Origin: JASHVB01 sp035523995
Lineage (GTDB): Bacteria > Pseudomonadota > Alphaproteobacteria > Acetobacterales > Acetobacteraceae
NCBI GenBank assembly: GCA_035523995.1
Contig: DATKPQ010000196.1
Span: 1 to 64,000, forward strand
Direction of reading: 5' to 3'
DNA: 64,000 bases
A program made the translations under genes and the position numbers. Of this stretch, positions 50,194 to 58,140 are shown piece after piece (position 1 is the stretch's first letter; each line of letters opens with the position of its first letter). Below the pieces are notes generated by a model. That model did no database searches and had not been told where the DNA came from. It was given only the letters and a program-made list of their open reading frames with translations.

Positions 50194-50437
50194 GAAACTT
50201 CTCCCGCCGAGCGGGGGGTCGCGATGCGCAGCACCGAGGGTGAAGGTGACGGGGCCGGTACACCTCCCTTTTCCATCCTCCTGCTCGCCCTCACACCTCG
50301 CCGCCTTCGGGCTGGTCCGCTTCGCGGCCAACCAACGCGCTCCCAGTGACGCCAGAGAGGTTTTCGCAACCCATCCCGCCCCTCATTCGTTTTGTCTTCA
50401 CGCGGCCTTCCGGCCGCCGGTTCAGAGGAGAGAAACC

Positions 50438-50623
50438 ATGGACAAGGATCGTGTTGAAGGCATGGGCCACCAGGCCAAGGGCGCGGTGAAGGAAGCCGCC
50501 GGCAAGGCGATGGGCGACAAGAAGACCGAGGCCGAGGGCAAGGCAGAGCGTGCGGCCGGGAAAGTGCAGAATGCGGTCGGCGGGGCGAAGGACGGCGTGC
50601 GCGACGCCGCTGACAACCACTAG
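50438..50623 (+). CDS. CsbD family stress protein
   Basis: 61 residues. GHQAKGAVKEAAGKAMGDKK and AEGKAERAAGKVQNAVGGAK are the repeated CsbD-type amphipathic helices, all Lys/Ala/Gly/Glu. Small, abundant under general stress (sigma-B or similar); exact role unknown. Strong ribosome site AGAGGAGAG. Alone, with 240 bases ahead without a gene. Confidence 0.88.
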   Translation: MDKDRVEGMGHQAKGAVKEAAGKAMGDKKTEAEGKAERAAGKVQNAVGGAKDGVRDAADNH

Positions 50624-50737
50624 ACCAATCCAGCCCGGGCGCCGCAGACCGGCGGCGCCCGTCGCGGTGTGCTGCATTGCGCGCCGCCCCGCTTGCCGGT
50701 TTCCTGCCGCCAACTCATCAGGGCAGGAGGCCGTGGC

Positions 50738-51562
50738 ATGCCAGTCACCCAAGCCGAAAAAGCCGAGCAATTCCGCATGCTCCACACGGGGCCGGGGCAT
50801 TTCGTCATCGCCAATGCCTGGGACGCGGGCTCCGCCCGCATCCTGGCCGGACTTGGTTTCCTCGCACTCGCCAGTTCCAGCGGCGCGCAGGCCGGCGTGC
50901 TGGGCCGGCGCGACGGGATGGTGACGCGCGAGGAAGCGCTCGCGCACTGCCGCGCGATTGTGGAGGCCACGGATCTGCCGGTTTCCGCCGACCTGGAAAA
51001 AGGCTTCGGCGACACGCCCGAAGCAGCGGCGGAGACGATCCGCCTGGCCGCCGGTGTCGGCCTGGTCGGCGGTTCCATCGAGGATGCCGCCGGTCCCGGC
51101 CAGCCCTTGTTCGATGCCTCCCTGGCCGCCGCGCGCATCGCCGCCGCGGTGGCGGCCGCGCGGGTACTGCCGTTCCCCTTCACCCTGACGGCGCGGGCGG
51201 AGAATTTCATCCGCGGCAATCCCGACCTGGACGACACGATCAAGCGGCTGCAGGCCTTCGAGGCCGCCGGTGCCGACGTGTTGATGGCGCCCGGGCTGCC
51301 AAGCCTCGATGCGGTGCGCGCGGTTTGCGCCGCGGTTTCGCGACCGTTCAACTTCATGGCCGGGATCCCCGGAAAATCCTTCACCGTGGCGCAATTGGCC
51401 GCGGTGGGGGTGAAGCGCATCAGCCTCGCCACGTCGCTGTACCGCGCGGCCATGACCGGGCTGGTGGCGGCGGCGACCGAGGTGAAGGAACGAGGCACGC
51501 TTGGCTATGTGGAGACCGCCATCGCCACGCCGGCACTGAATGCGTTCATGCAGGGTCCGTGA
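50738..51562 (+). CDS. Isocitrate lyase/PEP mutase family protein
   Basis: 274 residues, TIM barrel of the phosphonopyruvate/PEP-mutase type. Features: FVIANAWDAGSARILAGLG (about 21-39), SSSGAQAGVLGRRDG, PVSADLEKGFGD (about 81-92), GSIEDAAGPGQPLFD and TLTARAENFIRGN. The IcL catalytic KKCG loop is missing, so it is closer to the methylisocitrate-lyase-like or oxaloacetate-decarboxylase branch (substrate uncertain). ATG at 50738 has GGCAGGAGGCC. Single gene. Confidence 0.88.
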   Translation: MPVTQAEKAEQFRMLHTGPGHFVIANAWDAGSARILAGLGFLALASSSGAQAGVLGRRDGMVTREEALAHCRAIVEATDLPVSADLEKGFGDTPEAAAETIRLAAGVGLVGGSIEDAAGPGQPLFDASLAAARIAAAVAAARVLPFPFTLTARAENFIRGNPDLDDTIKRLQAFEAAGADVLMAPGLPSLDAVRAVCAAVSRPFNFMAGIPGKSFTVAQLAAVGVKRISLATSLYRAAMTGLVAAATEVKERGTLGYVETAIATPALNAFMQGP

Positions 51563-51803
51563 TGCCCGTTGCTTCCGATGGTTCGTTGGCGTCCGGATTA
51601 GCCGACGCAACGGAGAGCGAAGCCAGGCTCGTATCGGGGCTGCATCCCCGCCCTCCGAGTGATCGGTGACCGGATCGAACATGGCGAACCGGTGCCCGAG
51701 CGAGCCTACAACATCGTCGCGGTAGCGTGACGGACCTTCCAGCGACGTGAGCCGGCGGCCTGCGCCCGCCGGAAGCATCGGCCGGACGATCCCAGAAACG
51801 CCG

Positions 51804-52649
51804 TCAGCCGCCCCGGCGCCGCAACGCTGCGGTCAGCGTATTCTCAAGCAGGCAGGCGATGGTCATCGGTCCGACCCCCCCCGGAACCGGCGTGATCGCC
51901 GATGCCAACTTCGCGCATTCGACGAATGCCACATCGCCCACCAGCTTCGCGTCCGGCCGGCGATTCACCCCGACATCCACCACCACCGCCCCCGGCCGAA
52001 CCCAGTCCCCGCGCACCAACTCCGGCTGGCCGACCGCTGCGACCAGCAATTCGGCACGGCGGCATTCCTCCGGCAAGTCCCGGGTCCGCGAATGCGCCAC
52101 TGTCACCGTAGCATTCGCAGACAGCAATAGCGCCACCAACGGCCGGCCAACGATGGCCGAACGGCCGACGACCAGGGCGCGCATGCCCGACAGCGTGACA
52201 CCCTCCGCTTCCAGCAGACGCATGACGCCGAGCGGCGTGCACGGTACGATCGACGGCATACCCGCGGCGAGGCGCCCGATATTCAGCGGATGGAACCCAT
52301 CGACATCCTTGTCCGGGTCGACCGCCTCAACTACCGCTTGCGTGCGGATGTGCGGCGGCAATGGAAGCTGCACCAGAATACCATCCACTTCCGGATCGGC
52401 GTTCAGCCTGCCAATCTCCGCCAGCAATGCCGCTTCCAGCGTATCGCCCGGCAGAGCGATGGTGCGAACTATGATCCCCGCCTCCTGCGCGGCGCGGTCC
52501 TTGCTGCGGACGTAAACCGAACTGGCCGGATCATCGCCCACCAACACCACGGTCAGGCCTGGACGGAAGCCGAGCCCGGCAATCCGCTGCGCCACATGCG
52601 CGCGCGACGCGGCGGCAATTGCCTTGCCGTCGATGATCCGGGCGCTCAA
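51804..52649 (-). CDS. folD: FolD, methylenetetrahydrofolate dehydrogenase/cyclohydrolase
   Basis: 281 residues. Converts 5,10-methylene-THF to 10-formyl-THF. Visible: K50 in SSVYVRSKDRAAQEAGI, VDGILVQLPLP, PDKDVDGFHPLNIGRL, CTPLGVMRLLE, VVGRSAIVGRPLVALLL and TPVPGGVGPMTIACLLENTL. TTG start at 52649 overlaps the stop of the upstream DUF167 gene (TTGA), implying coupled translation. Last gene of the yggT-DUF167-folD run. Confidence 0.95.
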   Translation of the reverse strand: MSARIIDGKAIAAASRAHVAQRIAGLGFRPGLTVVLVGDDPASSVYVRSKDRAAQEAGIIVRTIALPGDTLEAALLAEIGRLNADPEVDGILVQLPLPPHIRTQAVVEAVDPDKDVDGFHPLNIGRLAAGMPSIVPCTPLGVMRLLEAEGVTLSGMRALVVGRSAIVGRPLVALLLSANATVTVAHSRTRDLPEECRRAELLVAAVGQPELVRGDWVRPGAVVVDVGVNRRPDAKLVGDVAFVECAKLASAITPVPGGVGPMTIACLLENTLTAALRRRGG

Positions 52650-52948
52650 AGCGTGTCCAGACGCCGGCCGAGTGCGGCCGTGTCGCCACCAACGAACAGG
52701 CGCTTTTCGCGCGTGGCGGCGCCGGCAAGGATGCGCACCGCTGACGGCGGGACATCCAGCGCGGCGGCCAGGGCATCGCAGGCGGCACGGGTGGCGCGAC
52801 CGCCCTGCGGCGGCTCGGTGACGGCGATGCGAAGGCGCGGTCCATCGGCCGAGGGCGCCGTACCGTGCACTCCCGTGTGGCGCGCCCCGGGCTGCACCTT
52901 CACCGCCACGCTGACCCCGCCCGGCAAAGCGCGCCAGAATACCGTCAC
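52646..52948 (-). CDS. DUF167 (YggU) family protein
   Basis: 100 residues, family hallmarks VAVKVQPGARHTGV, LRIAVTEPPQGGRATRAACDALAAALD and VRILAGAATREKRLFVGG. GTG at 52948 overlaps the YggT stop (GTGA) and is chosen over the longer frame. Conserved near yggT and folD in many alphaproteobacteria; function unknown. Confidence 0.88.
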   Translation of the reverse strand: MTVFWRALPGGVSVAVKVQPGARHTGVHGTAPSADGPRLRIAVTEPPQGGRATRAACDALAAALDVPPSAVRILAGAATREKRLFVGGDTAALGRRLDTL

Positions 52949-53262
52949 AGGAAAACCTGGCCCCACATGCCCGTCACCAGCGCGGCGTAGATGCGCGCCA
53001 CCACCATCTGCAGCGCCCAGATGATCAGGATCAGGATCAGCGGGCTGATGTCGATGCCGCCGAAATTGGGCAGAAAGTTGCGGATGGGGCGCAGCGCCGG
53101 CTCAGTGACGCGGTAAAGGAAATCGGCGATCGTCCAGACCAGCCGGTTGCGCGTATCCAGCACGCCGAAGCTGACCAGCGTCATCACGACCGCAGCCAGA
53201 ATTACGGCCCATTTGTACAGCCCGAGGACCGCCTCAATCAGCGTATAAAGGATCGTGAGCAA
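52945..53262 (-). CDS. yggT: YggT family membrane protein
   Basis: 105 residues with three membrane helices. Conserved NRLVWTIADFLYRVTEPALRPIRNFLP and the second-half DISPLILILIIWALQMV are the YggT/YlmG pattern. Linked to cell division and osmotic or peptidoglycan functions in other bacteria. TTG start with GGAGGACCACCCCT upstream. First gene of a tight three-gene operon with DUF167 and folD; both junctions overlap by four bases. Confidence 0.9.
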   Translation of the reverse strand: MLTILYTLIEAVLGLYKWAVILAAVVMTLVSFGVLDTRNRLVWTIADFLYRVTEPALRPIRNFLPNFGGIDISPLILILIIWALQMVVARIYAALVTGMWGQVFL

Positions 53263-53433
53263 AGGGGTGGTCCTCCTCCAGGTCGGCGGAAGCTAGCGGC
53301 GGTGTCAAATGGGGGCAACCGGATGTCACTTGAAGCCGGCCGGAGCGCTTGACTTCCCCTGTCCCCCTGCGCATGTTCCGCGCCCTGCGCCGGCCTTCCC
53401 CCTCGGATGGGTCGTCGCCGTGCATGGCGGGAC

Positions 53434-53509
53434 GGGGCTGTAGCTCAGTTGGGAGAGCGCCTCGTTCGCAATGAGGAGGCCAGGGGTTCGAATCCCCTCA
53501 GCTCCACCA
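53434..53509 (+). tRNA. tRNA-Ala (anticodon CGC)
   Basis: 76 bases with encoded CCA. Acceptor GGGGCTG with CAGCTCC, including the G3:U70 pair that marks alanine; D-arm GCTC...GAGC; anticodon loop TTCGCAA gives CGC; T-arm GGTTCGAATCC. Integration of a mobile element at its 3' end is suggested by the recombinase remnant 76 bases downstream. Confidence 0.97.
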
Positions 53510-53584
53510 TCGTCCCGTCTGACCTGCTGAAATGCGAGAATAATTCGCCGAAAAGCGGCAAACTTGCCGTTTGGGGTTTGCCAT

Positions 53585-53683
53585 TCAGCATGGCAGGTTC
53601 TCCGGCCCGACAGCGTGCGTGTATTGTTCCACTGCCGATAGGGTGCGGTGCCCGATCATCGCCTCGATGTGGTGGACGTGCCA
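53585..53683 (-). pseudogene. C-terminal remnant of a tyrosine recombinase (integrase)
   Basis: The minus strand reads HHIEAMIGHRTLSAVEQYTHA and ends VGPENLPC, the last part of phage-type integrases: the catalytic H (in GHRTL, consensus LGHxxxxTT) and the tyrosine nucleophile (EQYTHA) are visible. The rest of the protein is missing. With the tRNA-Ala just beside, this marks an old integration site. The 284-base gap 53510-53793 holds nothing else recognisable. Confidence 0.6.
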
Positions 53684-53793
53684 CCTCTCTCTGCCACCGC
53701 CGTGCCGCTGGCTTGCGCGGTCCGTGCGGCGACCCGGTGACGCCGGCGGCACGGCCAAACCCCATGACCCCAAGGTTTGAGACGCTCATATGG

Positions 53794-54948
53794 CTAACCG
53801 CGCATGAGCAAGTGTTCGCAAACGGTCTGCACAGCGTCATCGCTCAGTTCCGTGTGGCAAGGTACTCCAACGACTCTCGGGGCCATGTTGCGTGTCATGG
53901 ATAGATCGAGTGCGCGGAGGTTGGCGAACGCCGGGTGGGTATGGCACCCCAGTCCCCACCAATGGCGCCACGGGATACCCCCCTGGTCCAATGTGTGGAG
54001 GGTTGTCGCCGCTGTCTCTGACGGAAGAACGACGTTCAAGGTCATCGTGACCCAACGCTCACCTACGTCGGCCTGCATTAGGACAGGAGAGTTGCGGAGT
54101 TGCGTGGCATAGGTCCGAACGACCTTCTTTAGAGCGTTGATTTTTGTGTCAATCGAATCCAGGGCAGCCAAGCCGACCGAAGCCGCATATTCGGACAGCC
54201 GATAATTGCCGCCGCGCAGTGCCGATGTGCGTGATGCGGCGGTGAAGCCGAATCCCGTCATCGCCGTGATCCGTTCAATCAGATCCTCATCGCTGGACAA
54301 TACGGCCCCACCTTCGCCAATCCCAAACACTTTCGTCGCATGCAAGCTGACGCAAAGCGGCTGCCGTGCGGCCATTTCGAGCGACATGAGCGCCGCAGCC
54401 GCGTCGAATACGACAGGAATGCCATAGTCCCGTTCGAACTTGTCCCAGGCGGGAATATCCGGTGGCGCACCATAGGCGCTGATAACGAGCACCGCCGCGG
54501 GCGGTTCAGGCAATTTCGGCAGGGCGTCGGCAACGATCTCTGGTGTCAGCGTGAGGCTGGATCCGTCGATATCCAGAAGAAACGGCTCAAACCCAGCATT
54601 GCAAACGGCATGCGCGCTGGCAATGAAAGTATAGGAAGGCATCAGGCAATAACGGCGCCCGGCATGTGCGCGCGCGCGCAACGCCAATTCAATGGCCGTC
54701 GTGCCACTGCTGGTCAACGCTATCATCAGCCCAGGTTGGTGCGTGCGCCTGGCGATGACAGTGGTCAGCTTGTGACGAAACTCCTGCCAGAGGGGGCCAT
54801 AATTGCTGTACCAATGGCTAGCATCGATCCGTCGTAGATAGGGAATCAACTCATCAGTGCTCGGCAATCGCGGAACGAGGATTTGGATCCCTCGTCCAGG
54901 GACCCCAGCGATTTCAGCCGTTTTAGCGTTGGACAAATCAACTCGCAC
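53794..54948 (-). CDS. DegT/DnrJ/EryC1-family aminotransferase
   Basis: 384 residues, PLP-dependent nucleotide-sugar aminotransferase. SSGTTAIELALRARAH (80-95), LMPSYTFIASAHAVCNAGFEP, VISAYGAPPDI, cofactor Asp182 (VVFDAAAAL), Schiff-base K206 (SLHATKVFGIGEGG) and NYRLSEYAASVGLAALD. Makes an amino sugar from a keto sugar nucleotide; in this setting the donor could be GDP-4-keto-6-deoxymannose (perosamine-like), but this is inferred. GTG start at 54948 with AGGGG upstream. It is the gene of the glycan cluster nearest to tRNA-Ala. 280 bases upstream without a gene. Confidence 0.85.
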   Translation of the reverse strand: MRVDLSNAKTAEIAGVPGRGIQILVPRLPSTDELIPYLRRIDASHWYSNYGPLWQEFRHKLTTVIARRTHQPGLMIALTSSGTTAIELALRARAHAGRRYCLMPSYTFIASAHAVCNAGFEPFLLDIDGSSLTLTPEIVADALPKLPEPPAAVLVISAYGAPPDIPAWDKFERDYGIPVVFDAAAALMSLEMAARQPLCVSLHATKVFGIGEGGAVLSSDEDLIERITAMTGFGFTAASRTSALRGGNYRLSEYAASVGLAALDSIDTKINALKKVVRTYATQLRNSPVLMQADVGERWVTMTLNVVLPSETAATTLHTLDQGGIPWRHWWGLGCHTHPAFANLRALDLSMTRNMAPRVVGVPCHTELSDDAVQTVCEHLLMRG

Positions 54949-55229
54949 CGAATGTACCCCTGGCCTGCCGTTGGGGCTGGAAGCGCCAAGAATCCCTCGA
55001 ATCCGGATTCCCTACCCCAAGCTCATTCTATATTGGTCGCCATTTGGAGCTTTGGCGACCCCCTGAGCTGGACTTTATGCTGCTGATCGCCGCCGTTTCG
55101 GGGGGATCGCACCACCTCATCGTCCGGCGGGCAGTTCTTCCGTTCCGCCACGCGGGGCGCCGTCGCCGGCAGCATTAACGCCCATTCCGGGTACGATCGG
55201 GGCCTATGGATGGGATGAAGCAGCCGGTT

Positions 55230-55907
55230 TCAGACCTGGTGCTGCCACCCTGCAGGGCGGCTAGAAATGCAGCGAGCAGGCACTCCGACCATTGTGGAAT
55301 TGGGTTGGACGCTTCCAATTACCACGGCACCGGCACCAATGATGGACCAATGTCCAATGCGCTGTCGCGGAATCACCACTGCCCCCGTTCCGATTTCGCA
55401 TCCTGTTTCGACATGAACACCTCCAGCCAGTGCTACGCCCGGGGCCAATGAAACAAAGTCCTCAAGGACGCAGTCGTGTGCAATACTCGCGTGCGGGTTG
55501 ACCACCGTGTGGGCGCCGATTTGAACATCGGTCGTTATGGAGGCGGCCTGTAGTATGATAGTTCCAGACCCGACTGCAACGGTATCGCTCAGCAGGCTCG
55601 AAGGGTGAACTATGCTTGCAAATCGTCGCCCGGCGCGGGACATGATCCGGGCAGCATAGCGCGCACGAGCAACAGGATCGCCAATGGCGATGACAAACCT
55701 GACTGTTGGATCGTTCGTGAATGCCTCTAGCTTTCGGTACACCGGCACTCCCTTGACACAGGGAGGAGCATCAAATTCCGGATCTACCAGGAAGCCCACG
55801 ATCGATACGCTTGCACCCGCACGGATTTGGTCGCGAATCGTCTGCAGAGCCTCGCGGCCGAGACCGCCGGCGCCGACAATTACGACACGCTGTGATTCAC
55901 GATCCAT
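55230..55907 (-). CDS. NeuD/PglD-like sugar acyltransferase
   Basis: 225 residues. N-terminal Rossmann-type domain (RVVIVGAGGLGREAL, VGFLVDPEFDAPPCVKGVPVY) and a C-terminal left-handed beta-helix of hexapeptide repeats (IILQAASITTDVQIGAHTVV, IAHDCVLEDFVSLAPGVALAG, IGTGAVVIPRQRIGHWSIIGAGAVV). Catalytic His in IAHDC. N-acylates an amino sugar; with the DegT aminotransferase 280 bases away on the same strand, it fits an N-acylated amino sugar. No clear ribosome site. Confidence 0.88.
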   Translation of the reverse strand: MDRESQRVVIVGAGGLGREALQTIRDQIRAGASVSIVGFLVDPEFDAPPCVKGVPVYRKLEAFTNDPTVRFVIAIGDPVARARYAARIMSRAGRRFASIVHPSSLLSDTVAVGSGTIILQAASITTDVQIGAHTVVNPHASIAHDCVLEDFVSLAPGVALAGGVHVETGCEIGTGAVVIPRQRIGHWSIIGAGAVVIGSVQPNSTMVGVPARCISSRPAGWQHQV

Positions 55908-55965
55908 CAGAACGTGCGATTCAGTTGGCTGGGCACTTAATCCACCCTTTCGCCTCGTCGTATTA

Positions 55966-58140
55966 TTACTCCGCGACCGCCGGCCGCTGGTCGTCCATTG
56001 CAGTGATTGTCTCTACATAGGCAGACAGCATGCGATCAACGCGAAAGTGCTCTTCGGCATAAGTGCGCGCGGCTTGACTCATACGCAAGCGCGCCGAGCG
56101 ATGACCATGCAGCCACTTGATTTTCTCAGAGAAGTCCTCAAGGTCGTACGGGTCGCAGAGGAAGCCTGTCGTCCCTTCGATAAGCAGGTCCGGCAGGCAA
56201 CCTACGCGCGAAGCGACGACAGGGATACCCATTGCCAGAGCTTCCATTACGACCATCGGTCGCCCATCCATGAGCGAAGGCAGCATCAGAACGTCGTAGC
56301 AGGCCAGATACTCGGTAATGTCCTCCACGACACCGGCGAAATGGACGCGTCGGGCCAGACGCTCTTGTCGAAGAAGAGCGCGCACCTGCTCCTCAAGCGG
56401 GCCGGTTCCCGTCATGATGAAGTGCATTGATGGTGCAGTCTGGTTGGCTGCAACCTGCATGAATGTGAGAGGCGCTTTTTCCTCCGAAAGCCGGCCAGAA
56501 AAGCCGACGATGAAGGTATCACGCACCAAGCCCAATGCCGCCAGAACCGTTGCCGATTTGCCGCGGGGCTGGAACCGGCACAAGTCGACACCGCTGTTAA
56601 TGACGCGTATCCGCCCTGGAGTTTCACCGTGGGAAAGCAGCCACGATCGAACCTCTTCACCTTCCACGATTGTCCGGTTAATCCAAGCGGCATGTCGTCG
56701 ATTATTGTAAACATGACCGGTCGTATTGAACAGCAGATCTATCAGATGGAGATGTGGGTACCGTGACTTCAAGTGCGGTATGGCCGAATAGAACCACGTA
56801 CTGCCAGCCAACAAAATCACATCCACGCCCTTGGCAGGAATCAAATAATCGACGAAATCCGGCCAGCATGATTCCGGCAGGAATCGAGGCAGGTGGTAGA
56901 TCTCACTGGATGATCGTTCAAACCAAGCCGTGGTATCGCCGACATCCGACAATATTGGCAGAGTGGTGACAATGACCACACGATATCCGGCATCCGTTAG
57001 TGCTTGCGTCACTGCGCTGAGCAGGCGCTCGGCACCGCCAAGCGCGAGATACGGCGCCGCGAGCAGAACAGTACCAGTGGACTTATGAGGAACCTTTTGT
57101 TTGACAAGGTTGTCTATGCCGTTCACGGAGCGTCGCCGCAACCTCGCTCGCCTACGTGAGCGAATCTCTGCCTGCCGCGTGACAAGGTCCTGATTTAGTT
57201 CACGTATCAACCTTGCTTGCTCCGGCATTGGGAGCACGCCCGATTGGGAGCTTTGGCTAGGCGATGGATGAATTCTGTAGCAAAAAAGCGCCTCGCCGGT
57301 GATGTTGATGATGCGTGCACCCAAGGCAGCCAGGCGCGTCCAAAAACGCCAATCTTCGTGGATGTGTCCCTGGGTTTCGACATCGGAGTCCTGGAACCCC
57401 CCAGCATCCTGCCAAAGCGCGCGACGAAATACTGCGCACGTCGTCACATGGTTGCCTCGCAGCATATCGGACAAGACCGGACGAGGCAGCACATTATACC
57501 TACCGTCTCGCGCGCCAAATTCATGGATCGATGTAGATACGATATCATACCCGAAGGTTTCGAGGAGAAAGACCGCTTTCTCAAGATACGTGGGCTGCAG
57601 TAGATCGTCCGCGTCCAGGCAGCAGATGTACTTGCCTCGCGCGTGCTGAATGCCAAAGTTGCGGTTGTCTCCGGCCCGGCAGGGGCGAGGCCGCACGAGG
57701 ATTCGCGTCTTGGGAAACTGCAGGTTTACAACGACATCACGGGTGAAGCCATCGGTCGAGCCGCCCTCGACGACAATGATCTCAAAAGCCTGAAACGTCT
57801 GGGCCAGGACCGATTCGATCGCGTCAACAACGAACCTGCCGTAGTTGAAGCAAGGGATAATCACGCTGATGAGTGGTTCATCCGCTGGCCAAACCGCCTC
57901 GGTATAAACCTGAGGTGTTCCCGATGGCTCGTCCGGCATCGGCAGGAAGTCGATGGATCCTGCGTCTGTCGTGCCAATGCGCTTCAGACGCCATCGGAAG
58001 GCAGTGTGCAAGGCGAAATGAACCAGAAGATTTCGCAATTCGCCGCGACGCAGCAAATCAAAAGCAATCCTGGCTCGCCGGCGGTCCACCGTTTCCGTTA
58101 GCACAACAAACCGCTGAAGCAGGCTTGGACTCTTGCTCAT
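55966..58140 (-). CDS. Two-domain glycosyltransferase (GT2-GT4 fusion)
   Basis: 724 residues. Residues about 88-300 are a GT2 domain: ISVIIPCFNYGRFVVDAIESVL, EIIVVEGGSTDGF, DxD in CCLDADDLLQ (176-178) and HEDWRFWTRLAALG. Residues about 355-715 are a GT4 domain: GGAERLLSAVTQALTDAG, GFSGRLSEEKAPLTFMQVA, and nucleotide site MDGRPMVVMEALAMGIPVVASRVG. Should make two glycosidic links in a surface polysaccharide. It overlaps the next gene by four bases (ATGA), so the order is operonic. Clearly paralogous to the 859-residue neighbour. Confidence 0.87.
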   Translation of the reverse strand: MSKSPSLLQRFVVLTETVDRRRARIAFDLLRRGELRNLLVHFALHTAFRWRLKRIGTTDAGSIDFLPMPDEPSGTPQVYTEAVWPADEPLISVIIPCFNYGRFVVDAIESVLAQTFQAFEIIVVEGGSTDGFTRDVVVNLQFPKTRILVRPRPCRAGDNRNFGIQHARGKYICCLDADDLLQPTYLEKAVFLLETFGYDIVSTSIHEFGARDGRYNVLPRPVLSDMLRGNHVTTCAVFRRALWQDAGGFQDSDVETQGHIHEDWRFWTRLAALGARIINITGEALFCYRIHPSPSQSSQSGVLPMPEQARLIRELNQDLVTRQAEIRSRRRARLRRRSVNGIDNLVKQKVPHKSTGTVLLAAPYLALGGAERLLSAVTQALTDAGYRVVIVTTLPILSDVGDTTAWFERSSSEIYHLPRFLPESCWPDFVDYLIPAKGVDVILLAGSTWFYSAIPHLKSRYPHLHLIDLLFNTTGHVYNNRRHAAWINRTIVEGEEVRSWLLSHGETPGRIRVINSGVDLCRFQPRGKSATVLAALGLVRDTFIVGFSGRLSEEKAPLTFMQVAANQTAPSMHFIMTGTGPLEEQVRALLRQERLARRVHFAGVVEDITEYLACYDVLMLPSLMDGRPMVVMEALAMGIPVVASRVGCLPDLLIEGTTGFLCDPYDLEDFSEKIKWLHGHRSARLRMSQAARTYAEEHFRVDRMLSAYVETITAMDDQRPAVAE

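Noticed and set aside
53445..53840. Minus frame containing VELRGFEPLASSLRTRRSPN
   Set aside because: This is the translation of the tRNA-Ala gene in the antisense direction, a well-known artefact.
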